Assembly (NCBI GenBank): GCA_035255845.1
Contig: DATEZE010000061.1
Location: forward strand, 1 to 16,404
DNA from: JALORV01 sp035255845
GTDB taxonomy: Bacteria > Pseudomonadota > Gammaproteobacteria > Burkholderiales > Burkholderiaceae_F
DNA: 16,404 bases
Direction: 5' to 3'
Position numbers and translations under genes: made by a program. Under the pieces are notes generated by a model. It was not told where the DNA came from, made no database searches, and saw nothing but the letters and a program-made list of their open reading frames with translations. How positions within the stretch are numbered: position 1 is the first letter of the stretch; every line of letters begins with the position of its first letter. Below, one piece after another: positions 1 to 7,423 of this stretch.

Positions 1-740
1 TCGGCATCGGCATCGACCACTATGTCTCGATCCTCACCGACCCCGACATCTGGGGCCCGATGCAGGCGACCGCGCACTTCCTGTTCTGGACGATCCTGCT
101 GCAGACGCTGATCGGCTTTGCGCTCGCCTACCTGATCGACCGGCGCTTTCGCGGGCATGATTTCTGGACCACGGTGATCCTGATCCCGATGATGCTGTCG
201 CCAGCGGTGGTCGGTAACTTCTGGGCGTTTCTCTACCAGCCGCAGATCGGGCTGTGGAATTACGCGGTGTCGCTGTTGACCGGGATCCCCGCATCCAGTT
301 TTTCGATGATCGGCGAGGTCAAGCTGGCGCCGTGGGCGATCATCATCGTCGACACCTGGATGTGGACGCCGTACGTGATGCTGATCTGCCTGGCCGGCCT
401 GCGCTCCATCCCGGACTACCTGTACGAGGCGGCAGAAGTTGATCGCGCTTCGGCCTGGCGACAGTTCTGGTCAATCACGCTGCCGATGGCACTGCCGTTC
501 ATCATGCTGGCGATTCTCTTTCGCGGCATCGAGAACTTCAAGATGTTCGACATGGTCAACCTGCTGACCTCCGGCGGGCCAGGGTCGACCACCGAAGTCG
601 CGTCGATCACGCTGAAGCGCGAGGCGTTTGAGAAATGGCGTACCGGCTATTCGTCGGCGTTCGCGATCATCCTGTTCGTTGCCGTGTTCGGACTCGCCAA
701 TATCTATGTCAAAGCGCTGAACCGCGTAAAGGCGCGCTGA
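1..740 (+). CDS. ABC sugar/polyol importer permease, MalF-like (5' partial)
   Basis: Inner-membrane permease of a carbohydrate-type (CUT1) ABC importer. The reading frame is open from base 3 with residues GIGIDHYVSILTDPDIWG ahead of the first in-frame ATG at 60. That stretch is typical of the segment after the first membrane helix of MalF-like permeases, so the true start lies before the window and the ATG at 60 is internal. At least five hydrophobic segments follow. The cytoplasmic EAA loop that docks on the ATPase is at about 426-488 (EAAEVDRAS, ending SITLP). The usually conserved glycine after the Asp is Arg here. The second permease starts 5 bases downstream. The family is secure; the substrate cannot be read from this gene. 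Confidence 0.93.
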   Translation, partial: GIGIDHYVSILTDPDIWGPMQATAHFLFWTILLQTLIGFALAYLIDRRFRGHDFWTTVILIPMMLSPAVVGNFWAFLYQPQIGLWNYAVSLLTGIPASSFSMIGEVKLAPWAIIIVDTWMWTPYVMLICLAGLRSIPDYLYEAAEVDRASAWRQFWSITLPMALPFIMLAILFRGIENFKMFDMVNLLTSGGPGSTTEVASITLKREAFEKWRTGYSSAFAIILFVAVFGLANIYVKALNRVKAR

Positions 741-745
741 CGAAG

Positions 746-1705
746 ATGAGCGCGACCGCACTCTCGCTGGCCCACTCGGTCGTCGAACCATCAACCGGCG
801 CTCGCCGCTTCGCGGCGGTCATCGTGATTGCTTACGCGATACTGACGATGATCCCGCTGGCCTGGATCTTCCTGACTGCCTTGAAGTCGGGGCCCGACTC
901 GATCGCCTATCCACCCAAGGTTTTGTTCTCGCCGTCGTCCGAGGGATTCTGCAACCTGTTCAACACGCGTTCGCGCCAGACCGACGAATACATCGCGCAA
1001 CTGCCCCCCGTATCCAGCGAATGCGATCGCCTGGCGCGCGAGAGCAACATGGTGCTGGTCGGTCCGTCGAACTACGCCCCACGATTCATCAACTCACTGA
1101 TCATCGCGTTCGGATCTACCGTGCTGTCGGTGCTGCTTGGCGTGACCGCGGCCTACGCGTTCTCGCGCTTTCGCGTGCCGGGCAAGGACGACCTGCTGTT
1201 TTTCATCCTGTCGACGCGGATGATGCCGCCGATCGCGGTCGCGATCCCGATCTACCTGATGTATCGCGAGGTCGGCCTGTCGGACACACGGCTGGGAATG
1301 ATCCTGCTGTACACCGCGGTCAATGTTTCGTTGGCGGTGTGGCTGCTGAAGGGGTTCATCGACGAAATTCCGCGCGAATACGAGGAGGCGGCGCTGGTGG
1401 ATGGCTACACACGGCTGCAGGCTTTCATCAAGGTCGTCCTGCCGCAGGCAGTGACCGGCATCGTCGCGACCGCGATCTTCTGCCTGATCTTTGCGTGGAA
1501 CGAGTACGCGTTCGCCGTGCTGCTGACATCCGGCGAGGCTCAGACCGCACCGCCGTTCATCCCGATCATCATCGGTGAGGGCGGGCAGGACTGGCCGGCC
1601 GTGGCCGCTGGCACGGCGCTATTCCTTTTGCCGATCCTGATTTTCACGGTGTTGCTGCGCAAGCACCTGCTGCGCGGGATCACCTTTGGGGCGGTCCGCA
1701 AGTGA
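746..1705 (+). CDS. ABC sugar/polyol importer permease, MalG-like, with periplasmic insert
   Basis: Second transmembrane subunit of the importer, 319 residues. The ATG at 746 (MSATALSL) lies 5 bases after the preceding stop. An in-frame ATG at 635 would overlap the first permease by over 100 bases and was rejected. The first helix is at about residues 22-46, with about five more following. The EAA loop is canonical: EEAALVDG at 212-220, then KVVLP at 229-233. Between helices 1 and 2, roughly residues 62-110, the periplasmic segment is longer than in ordinary MalG homologues and contains Cys69 and Cys93, which could form a disulfide. The stop codon overlaps the GTG of the next small gene. Substrate is inferred from downstream Dha genes to be a glycerol- or dihydroxyacetone-like compound. 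Confidence 0.94.
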   Translation: MSATALSLAHSVVEPSTGARRFAAVIVIAYAILTMIPLAWIFLTALKSGPDSIAYPPKVLFSPSSEGFCNLFNTRSRQTDEYIAQLPPVSSECDRLARESNMVLVGPSNYAPRFINSLIIAFGSTVLSVLLGVTAAYAFSRFRVPGKDDLLFFILSTRMMPPIAVAIPIYLMYREVGLSDTRLGMILLYTAVNVSLAVWLLKGFIDEIPREYEEAALVDGYTRLQAFIKVVLPQAVTGIVATAIFCLIFAWNEYAFAVLLTSGEAQTAPPFIPIIIGEGGQDWPAVAAGTALFLLPILIFTVLLRKHLLRGITFGAVRK

Positions 1706-1911
1706 GTACGACTTCGACGGTCAGAAATTCAGATTCACGCTGGCCGCGCTGGCTACGGCGCGGCCCGATGGAACTCGCCGCCTGCACGCTGATCGGCGTA
1801 GGCGTGTTGATGCTGCTGCAACCGTTCGCGATCGAGCTTTACACGTACTCCTTCGTCACGATGCTGGCGGGCACGGTGGCATTCATGATCGTATCCAAGT
1901 TTCCGGAGTAG
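1702..1911 (+). CDS. Small two-helix membrane protein of the ABC importer operon
   Basis: Predicted 69-residue protein starting with GTG at 1702, overlapping the permease stop by four bases (GTGA), a classic translational-coupling junction. Residues 1-22 are basic and Arg/Trp-rich (WPRWLRRG). Two hydrophobic segments follow, about 23-42 (MELAACTLIGVGVLMLLQPF) and 47-65, so the chain probably forms a hairpin with the basic end in the cytoplasm. I do not recognise the family. Rhizobial glycerol ABC importers also carry a small membrane protein (GlpU, DUF2160) beside their permeases, but this sequence does not look like DUF2160 to me. Position between permease and ATPase suggests an accessory or stability subunit of the transporter; that is inference. 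Confidence 0.8.
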   Translation: MSTTSTVRNSDSRWPRWLRRGPMELAACTLIGVGVLMLLQPFAIELYTYSFVTMLAGTVAFMIVSKFPE

Positions 1912-1920
1912 GCGTGGCAG

Positions 1921-3033
1921 ATGGCTGAGATCCGCGTCGAGAACCTCAAGAAGAACTTCGGTGAGTTCATCGCCGTGCGCGACTCGAGCTTCACCGTGCG
2001 CGACGGTGAGTTCTTCTGCCTGCTCGGGCCGTCGGGCTGCGGCAAGACAACAACGATGCGCATGATTGCCGGCCTCGAATTGCCGACTTCCGGTCGCATC
2101 GTGCTGGGGGGTGAGGACGTCACGATGCAGCGTGCCTCGCAACGCGACATTGCCTTCGTGTTCCAACTGTTCGCTCTTTACCCGCACCTCAACGTGCGCG
2201 CCAACATCGCGTTTCCGCTGAAATCCCAGGGCATGCCGGCAGCGGAGATCGCGCAGCGCGTCGACGAAGCCGCACGCATCCTGCGCATCACGCATCTGCT
2301 CGACGCGCGGGTTTCGGGCCTGGCCAGCGGTGACCGACAGCGCGTCGCGCTGGGGCGCGCGATCGTGCGCCAGCCGAAAGCGTTCCTGATGGACGAGCCG
2401 CTTGGCGCGCTCGATGCCGAGTTCCGCCACCTGATGTGCGGCGAGCTACGGGCTCTGCATGATCGGCTGCACGCGACCACGGTCTATGTCACGCACGACC
2501 AGCTCGAGGCAATGGCGATGGCCGACAAGATCGCCGTGATGAACGAAGGCCGCATCGAGCAGCTGGCCGGACCGCAGGAAATCTACGACCGCCCGACCAG
2601 CATGTTCGTCGCGGATTTCATTGGATCGCCGGCGATGAATTTCTTGCCCTGCGCGACGCCCGGTGCAGGGCTCGCACGCGGCACTGCACACATTCGCGTC
2701 GATGACACCGAGGTGGCGATTCCTCCGCTCGTGCAGGAGGCTGCCGACAACGCCTTCGTGCTCGGGGTCCGCCCGGAGCACGTTCATCTCTCGGCCGATG
2801 CACCGCTGCGCGCTGCGGTTTACGGCACCGAATACCTCGGGACAACGCAGATCGTCACGCTGAACTTGCGCGACGGCACCACGGTCAAGGCGCGTGTGCC
2901 TTCCGACGTGCCGGCCAGGGTCGGCGAGAACGTCGGACTGCGACTGGAAAGCATGCGGCTCACCGTGTTTGCTCGTGCGAGCGGCGTGGCGCTGCGTTCG
3001 GTTCTGCATCAGTCGGCCGCCGCGCATGGCTGA
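1921..3033 (+). CDS. ABC importer ATPase 1, MalK-type with degenerate signature motif
   Basis: Cytoplasmic nucleotide-binding subunit, 370 residues, with a C-terminal TOBE/regulatory region from about residue 240. Visible motifs: Walker A GPSGCGKT (36-43), Q-loop Gln82 in FVFQLFALYPH, Walker B FLMDEP (155-160) with Glu159, D-loop GALD, and switch His192 in YVTHDQ. The ABC signature, normally LSGGQ, reads LASGD at 134-138, although RVALGRA follows normally. A heterodimer with the next gene product would therefore have one consensus and one deviant ATP site. The start ATG is at 1921, with GGAG at 1905-1908 inside the end of the small gene. The stop overlaps the start of ATPase 2 by eight bases. 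Paired distinct ATPases also occur in the GlpST glycerol importer, which this may resemble. Confidence 0.95.
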   Translation: MAEIRVENLKKNFGEFIAVRDSSFTVRDGEFFCLLGPSGCGKTTTMRMIAGLELPTSGRIVLGGEDVTMQRASQRDIAFVFQLFALYPHLNVRANIAFPLKSQGMPAAEIAQRVDEAARILRITHLLDARVSGLASGDRQRVALGRAIVRQPKAFLMDEPLGALDAEFRHLMCGELRALHDRLHATTVYVTHDQLEAMAMADKIAVMNEGRIEQLAGPQEIYDRPTSMFVADFIGSPAMNFLPCATPGAGLARGTAHIRVDDTEVAIPPLVQEAADNAFVLGVRPEHVHLSADAPLRAAVYGTEYLGTTQIVTLNLRDGTTVKARVPSDVPARVGENVGLRLESMRLTVFARASGVALRSVLHQSAAAHG

Positions 3034-4054
3034 GTTTCGCTTCGAATCGGTCTCCAAGCGCTTCGGCAGTACTGAGGCAATCGCGGAACTCACGCTCGCG
3101 GCTGCCGATGGCGAGTTCATCGTGCTACTTGGTCCGACCGGCGCCGGCAAGACGACGACTCTGCGGTTGCTGGCGGGCCTGGAGCGCGCCGATGCCGGCC
3201 GCATCTGGATCGACGGCTTCGACGTGACGCACGAGCCTCCTTCGGCACGCGACGTCACTTTCGTGTTTCAGCAGTATTCGCTTTACCCGCATTTGACTGT
3301 ATTCGACAACCTCGCTTTTCCGCTGCGCTCGCCGGCACGACGCTGGCCCGCCGAGCGCATCGACGCCAAGGTGCGCGAGGTGGCGCGTCTGCTGCACATC
3401 GACGACAAGCTCGCCAACCGCGCCACGCAGTTGTCGGGCGGCCAGATGCAGCGCGTCGCGATCGGCCGGGCACTCGTGCGCGAGCCACGCGTGGCGCTTA
3501 TGGACGAGCCACTGTCGTCGCTGGACGCCAAGTTGCGCGCGGAAATGCGCGTCGAGCTCAAGCGCATCCAGCGCGATCTGCACGCGACCGTGCTGTATGT
3601 CACGCACGACCAGACCGAGGCGATGACGCTCGCGACGCGAATTGGAGTGCTGGACCGAGGACGGCTGGTCCAGATCGGAACTCCGCGCGAGGTCTATGAA
3701 CAGCCGGCGAACACCTACGTCGCCACGCGCCTCGGCAGTCCGGGGATCAACTTGCTGTCGCGCGCGCTGCTGCCGCGCCTGCAAGCGCCCGCGGAAACGG
3801 TGACGGTCGGCGCACGAACCGAACACGTGCGTGTGCACAAGGCGATCAACGGGGTCGCGTTCGGTCGCGTGCGCTGGATCGAGCACTTGGGCGACGCCAA
3901 CCATCTTCATCTGCGCGTCGGCGATACCAGCGCCGAAAGTGACCTCGTGACGCTGACCGATCCCGCGACCCCGCTGGCGGTCGGCGACGCGGTCGATGTC
4001 GAGTTCATTGCGCCGCTCTACTTCGACGCTCAGGGGCGCCGCATTGCAGGTTGA
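3026..4054 (+). CDS. ABC importer ATPase 2, MalK-type, canonical
   Basis: Second nucleotide-binding subunit, 342 residues. Motifs are all canonical: Walker A GPTGAGKT (36-43), Q-loop Gln82 in FVFQQYSLYPH, signature LSGGQ (136-140), Walker B ALMDEP with Glu161, D-loop SSLD, switch His194 in YVTHDQTEAM. A TOBE-like C-terminal region follows from about residue 245. The ATG at 3026 is inside the end of ATPase 1 (overlap 3026-3033), and its product begins MAEFRFESVSKRFG, aligning with the start of ATPase 1, so an upstream ATG at 2894 was rejected. The most likely arrangement is a heterodimer with ATPase 1, with this subunit supplying the functional signature. DhaL starts 10 bases after its stop. 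Confidence 0.95.
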   Translation: MAEFRFESVSKRFGSTEAIAELTLAAADGEFIVLLGPTGAGKTTTLRLLAGLERADAGRIWIDGFDVTHEPPSARDVTFVFQQYSLYPHLTVFDNLAFPLRSPARRWPAERIDAKVREVARLLHIDDKLANRATQLSGGQMQRVAIGRALVREPRVALMDEPLSSLDAKLRAEMRVELKRIQRDLHATVLYVTHDQTEAMTLATRIGVLDRGRLVQIGTPREVYEQPANTYVATRLGSPGINLLSRALLPRLQAPAETVTVGARTEHVRVHKAINGVAFGRVRWIEHLGDANHLHLRVGDTSAESDLVTLTDPATPLAVGDAVDVEFIAPLYFDAQGRRIAG

Positions 4055-4064
4055 CGCCGTTCGC

Positions 4065-4667
4065 ATGGACATTGCCCTCGCACGCACGATCGTCGAAGCG
4101 CTGGCCCGTCGCGTCATTGCGCACACGGACGAACTGACGCAGCTCGACCAGGCGATCGGCGATGGTGACCATGGCCTGAACATGAAACGTGGCTTCGAAG
4201 CGGTGCTCGCCGATCTCGATGCGCTCGCCGCCGGCGACGCGGGAACGCTGTTCACGGGAGTCGGCAGAACGCTGGTGATGAAGGTCGGAGGTGCCTCTGG
4301 CCCGTTGTACGGAACGCTGTTCATGCAACTCGGCAAGAGCTGGCCGGCTGTGTTCGACGCCGCCGGCTTGCATGCGTGCTGCAAGGCCGCGGTCGAGGCC
4401 GTTGCGGCGCGGGGCAAGTCGCAGCCCGGCCAGAAGACGATGCTCGACGTCCTGATACCGGTCGTCGCCGGGCTGGAACGCGACCCGGATGTCGCCGCGC
4501 TGCGTGCAAGTGCAGCGGCTCGCGCACAGGCGACCATTCCAATGGAAGCGCAGCGCGGGCGCGCTTCATTCCTGAAGGAGCGCTCGATCGGGCACATGGA
4601 CCCGGGCGCCCGCTCCAGCCAATTGATGATCGAGGCCGTCTGCGACGTATTGGAGTCCACACCATGA
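4065..4667 (+). CDS. dhaL: Dihydroxyacetone kinase, ADP-binding subunit DhaL
   Basis: 200-residue subunit that holds ADP/ATP as a bound cofactor. The ADP is rephosphorylated by DhaM and the phosphate passed to substrate on DhaK, in the cytoplasm. Family landmarks: IGDGDHGLNMKRGF at 31-44 (Asp ligands for Mg-ADP), KVGGASGPLYGT around residue 75-87, and GRASFLKERSIGHMDPGA near the C-terminus, all closely matching E. coli DhaL. Length equals the family norm of about 210. The ATG at 4065 gives the expected N-terminus; the only SD-like stretch is a weak GCAGG 14 bases upstream, and an in-frame TTG at 4044 inside ATPase 2 is a less likely alternative. The stop overlaps the DhaM start (ATGA). Confidence 0.95.
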   Translation: MDIALARTIVEALARRVIAHTDELTQLDQAIGDGDHGLNMKRGFEAVLADLDALAAGDAGTLFTGVGRTLVMKVGGASGPLYGTLFMQLGKSWPAVFDAAGLHACCKAAVEAVAARGKSQPGQKTMLDVLIPVVAGLERDPDVAALRASAAARAQATIPMEAQRGRASFLKERSIGHMDPGARSSQLMIEAVCDVLESTP

Positions 4668-5056
4668 ATGTCGGCATCGTAATCGTGTCCCACTCTCCGG
4701 ATGTCGCCAAGGGCGCCGCCGACATGGTGCGGCAGATGGTGGGACACGGCATTCCGCTCGCATGGACCGGGGGCAATCCCGACGGCGGATTGGGCACGTC
4801 GGTTGAGGGCATTCTCGCAGCGATCGATGCGGCGTGGTCGGACGCCGGCGTCGCGATCCTCGTCGATCTCGGCGGGGCGGAGACCAACAGTGAAATGGCG
4901 ATCGAGATGCTGCCGGCTGAACGTCAGGGCCGCGTCGTGATCTGTGATGCTCCGGTGGTCGAGGGTGCGGTCATGGCGGCGACCGAGGCCTGGGGCGGAT
5001 CGGACCTTGCGGCGGTCAAGCGCACCGCCGAGGAACTGAACCATGAATCGGACTAG
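4664..5056 (+). CDS. dhaM: PTS-dependent dihydroxyacetone kinase phosphotransferase subunit DhaM (EIIA-like only)
   Basis: 130-residue EIIA(Man)-like domain that takes phosphate from HPr on a histidine and gives it to ADP bound to DhaL. The active residue is His10 in IVIVSHSPDVAKGA, matching E. coli DhaM. LVDLGGAETNSEMAIEML and DAPVVEGAVMAA are further family segments. E. coli DhaM continues into HPr and truncated EI domains; here the protein stops after the EIIA domain and HPr and EI follow as separate genes. The start ATG at 4664 overlaps the dhaL stop by four bases and has GGAG at 4652-4655. HPr begins three bases after its stop. Confidence 0.94.
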   Translation: MNVGIVIVSHSPDVAKGAADMVRQMVGHGIPLAWTGGNPDGGLGTSVEGILAAIDAAWSDAGVAILVDLGGAETNSEMAIEMLPAERQGRVVICDAPVVEGAVMAATEAWGGSDLAAVKRTAEELNHESD

Positions 5057-5059
5057 GGC

Positions 5060-5344
5060 ATGACGATGCCCGGTGCCTCGGTCCGATTGCTGCACAGCGC
5101 CGGACTGCACGCGCGACCGGTGGTCACGCTAACCAAGCTCGCCAAGACATTTGCCAGCCGCATCCATATCGCCGCGCATGCCGACGGGCCATGGATCGAT
5201 GCGAAGAGCGTCGTCAAGGTGATGGGCATGAAGACCCCGAGCGACACGCAGCTGTATTTCCGGGCCGACGGCGTCGATGCCGATGCGGCGCTTTCGGCGC
5301 TGGTCAAGCTCGTCAGCGACGACTTCCAGGGAGGCCCGGCGTGA
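5060..5344 (+). CDS. HPr-like phosphocarrier of the Dha kinase relay
   Basis: 94-residue HPr family protein that carries phosphate from Enzyme I to DhaM. The phosphorylatable histidine is His17 in SAGLHARPVVTL, a canonical HPr active-site motif. The regulatory-serine region of HPr corresponds to AKSVVKVMGMKTPSD. The ATG at 5060 has only a weak ribosome-binding site, and an in-frame ATG at 5066 is an equally plausible start that would remove two residues. It lies between dhaM and the EI gene, with three bases before and a four-base overlap after. It is therefore very likely dedicated to this kinase rather than the general PTS or nitrogen-PTS HPr. Family certain; exclusive use by DhaM is inferred from context. 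Confidence 0.93.
   Translation: MTMPGASVRLLHSAGLHARPVVTLTKLAKTFASRIHIAAHADGPWIDAKSVVKVMGMKTPSDTQLYFRADGVDADAALSALVKLVSDDFQGGPA
5328..5334 (+). promoter_or_regulatory. Ribosome-binding site fixing the Enzyme I start
   Basis: AGGGAGG lies inside the last codons of the HPr gene, six bases before the GTG at 5341. It is a near-perfect Shine-Dalgarno match. It supports GTG 5341, which overlaps the HPr stop as GTGA, over ATG codons further up or down in the same frame. Confidence 0.75.
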
Positions 5345-6966
5345 CGGCACGGGACCCTGCAGTGTTGCCGATGCCGCAGCGGCTCATTGGAAAGCCGGCC
5401 GCACCGGGATTGGTCTTCGGCCGTATTGCCGAGATCGCGCCTACGCCCGCACGTGGCAGTCGCAGCCGCGCCGGCCCGCCAGGAGAAATGCTGGCAGCCG
5501 CAATTGCCGAAGCCGTGCAACAGATCGAAGCCCTGCGCGGCGGCACCGCAGACGCTGACGCGCGCAAGATTCTCGAGTTCCAGATCGAATTCCTCAACGA
5601 CCCGGCGCTACTCGAACCGGCCGAGGGACAGTTTGCCGAAGGCTTGGATGCGAGCCACGCCTGGTGCACAGCGATCGACACGCAGATCGCGGACTTTGAA
5701 GCGGCCGGCGATGATTATTTCCGTCACCGCGTCGGCGACCTGCGCGACATGCGCGCGCGCGTCCTGGCAATCCTGGCTGGCGAGCAAGTCTTACCGTTGC
5801 AACTGCCGTCGGATGCAATCCTGCTCGCCGACGACCTCGCGCCGTCGCGCTTCCTCGCGTCCGACTGGCAGCCGCGGCAGGCAATCGTTCTGCGCAACGG
5901 CTCTGCCACTGCCCACGTTGCGCTGCTTGCGCGTGCACGGCGCGTACCGATGGTCGTGGGCGTGGGCGACGCACCGATCGCCGACGGCACATTGGCGATC
6001 CTCGACGGGGCCGAGGGCACGCTGGAGTTGTCGCCCGACGCGGCGCAGCTCGAGGCCTATGCGCTGCGCCGCGCACACGCCGACGATGAGCACGAGCGCG
6101 ATGCTCAAGCCGCGACGCGGCCTGCGGTGACACTGCAAGGCGAGCGCGTTCAGGTGCTGCTGAACGTTTCAACGCTCGAGGAGCTCGATTCCATCGATCC
6201 TGCGATCTGCGACGGCATCGGCTTGGTACGCACTGAGTTGTTATTTGCGCACGGACCGCCGGACGAGGCGACCCAGGTCACCTTTTATCGGCGCCTGCTC
6301 GATTGGGCCGGCGGTCGTCCCGTTGTGATCCGCACGCTGGACGCCGGCGGCGACAAGCCGATTGCAGGCGTCACGATCGACGGCGAGTCGAATCCGTTTC
6401 TCGGTGTGCGCGGCGTGCGGTTATCGCTCGCGGCGCCGCAGCTGTTCAAGGTGCAGCTGCGCGCACTGCTTGCCGCCGCGGTCGCCGGTGACCTGCGCAT
6501 CATGCTGCCGATGATCACCGCACCGGCCGAAGTCGTGAAGGTGCGCGCCCTGCTGGTGCAGGCGGCCGCCGAGCTTGCCGCGGAGCACCGGCCGTATGCC
6601 GTGCCGCCGCTAGGCATCATGGTCGAAGTGCCGGCGGCAGCACTCGCGCTCGAAGCGTTCGATATCGATTTCGCATCGATCGGTTCGAATGACCTGCTGC
6701 AATACACGATGGCCGCAGCGCGTGACAATCACACAGTGAGCGAGCTCGCGGATCCCACGCACCCGGGCTTCGATGCACTGCTGCGCATGATCGTGCGCAG
6801 CGCCGCCGCGCGCGGCTTTTCGCTCTCGCTGTGCGGCGACCTGGCCGCTCAGCCGCGCCATGTGCCGGGGCTGCTCGCCGCCGGCCTGCGTGCGCTGTCG
6901 ATGCCGGCGACCTCAGTGGGCGCGGTCAAGGGCGCGATCGCGGCTTGGTCCATGGCTATGGGATAG
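5341..6966 (+). CDS. Phosphoenolpyruvate-protein phosphotransferase (Enzyme I), Dha-dedicated
   Basis: 541-residue Enzyme I that autophosphorylates from PEP and passes phosphate to HPr. The active histidine is His192 in NGSATAHVALLAR; the usual surrounding GGRTSH reads differently (ATAH), but the His is kept. The PEP-binding C-terminal barrel is intact: GLVRTELLF (Arg297), VIRTLDAGGDKP (Arg331), NPFLGVRGVRLSL, GIMVEVPAA, SIGSNDLLQYTMAA, and catalytic Cys498 in LSLCGDLAAQP. It is slightly shorter than the typical 575 residues. Unlike the EI part of E. coli DhaM, which is truncated, this chain contains the whole PEP domain and should be autonomous. It starts with GTG overlapping the HPr stop. 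The next gene begins six bases downstream. Confidence 0.94.
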   Translation: MTARDPAVLPMPQRLIGKPAAPGLVFGRIAEIAPTPARGSRSRAGPPGEMLAAAIAEAVQQIEALRGGTADADARKILEFQIEFLNDPALLEPAEGQFAEGLDASHAWCTAIDTQIADFEAAGDDYFRHRVGDLRDMRARVLAILAGEQVLPLQLPSDAILLADDLAPSRFLASDWQPRQAIVLRNGSATAHVALLARARRVPMVVGVGDAPIADGTLAILDGAEGTLELSPDAAQLEAYALRRAHADDEHERDAQAATRPAVTLQGERVQVLLNVSTLEELDSIDPAICDGIGLVRTELLFAHGPPDEATQVTFYRRLLDWAGGRPVVIRTLDAGGDKPIAGVTIDGESNPFLGVRGVRLSLAAPQLFKVQLRALLAAAVAGDLRIMLPMITAPAEVVKVRALLVQAAAELAAEHRPYAVPPLGIMVEVPAAALALEAFDIDFASIGSNDLLQYTMAAARDNHTVSELADPTHPGFDALLRMIVRSAAARGFSLSLCGDLAAQPRHVPGLLAAGLRALSMPATSVGAVKGAIAAWSMAMG

Positions 6967-6972
6967 CCTTCC

Positions 6973-7407
6973 GTGGGAGCGCCGATCGAAGCCGGCAGCG
7001 CGGTAGCTGCCTACAAGCAGATCCTGCGAACCGCGCTCGAGCTGCGGCCGGCCGGCATCCGGCGGCGCTTGGCAGAAGTGCTGGGCAAGAACCGCAGCTT
7101 CATCACGCATCTGTCCAATCCGGTGTACTCGACGCCGATCCCGGCGCAGTACGTCGAGACCATCTTCTCGGTGTGCCATTTCTCGGTAGGCGAGCGCGAG
7201 TCTTTTCTGGCCGCATATGAACGCGCGCACCCGGGACGCCTCGCGCGACCATCGGCTCGCACCACATGGCGAAGCCTCGAACTACGCCTGCCGGATCTCA
7301 ACAATCCGGAGAAGAATGCGCATCTCGATCGGCTGCTGCAGGATATGGGGCTACGTATCGCCCACCTGATGCAGACCGATCTCGACAACGGCGCGCAGGA
7401 CGGATGA
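6973..7407 (+). CDS. Conserved-type 144-residue protein, possible HTH regulator of the Dha operon
   Basis: Soluble 144-residue protein with no signal peptide or membrane segment. I cannot assign it to a named family. Residues about 13-48 (AAYKQILRTALELRPAGIRRRLAEVLGKNRSF in part) look like a helix-turn-helix of the XRE type: a helix, a turn at PAG, then RRLAEVLGKN and SFITHLSNP as a possible recognition helix. The next block, TPIPAQYVETIFSVCHFSVGERESFLAAYERAHP, is reminiscent of the tail of small XRE proteins. The start is GTG at 6973, six bases after EI, with no strong ribosome-binding site. DhaK starts 16 bases after it. Location inside the kinase operon suggests it senses kinase or PTS status and controls transcription, but this is inference. 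Confidence 0.78.
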   Translation: MGAPIEAGSAVAAYKQILRTALELRPAGIRRRLAEVLGKNRSFITHLSNPVYSTPIPAQYVETIFSVCHFSVGERESFLAAYERAHPGRLARPSARTTWRSLELRLPDLNNPEKNAHLDRLLQDMGLRIAHLMQTDLDNGAQDG

Positions 7408-7423
7408 GCACAGGAGACAACGG

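Noticed and set aside
60..62. ATG at 60 as the true start of permease 1
   Set aside because: The frame is open to base 3 upstream and the upstream residues are those expected before the second helix of a MalF-like permease, so the gene is cut by the window edge.
3125..5110. Long open frame on the minus strand (661 codons) across ATPase 2, dhaL and dhaM
   Set aside because: It lies opposite three genes with clear family motifs. Its translation is low-complexity, rich in Arg/Ala/His/Ser and shows no domain. Such frames are common by chance in GC-rich DNA.
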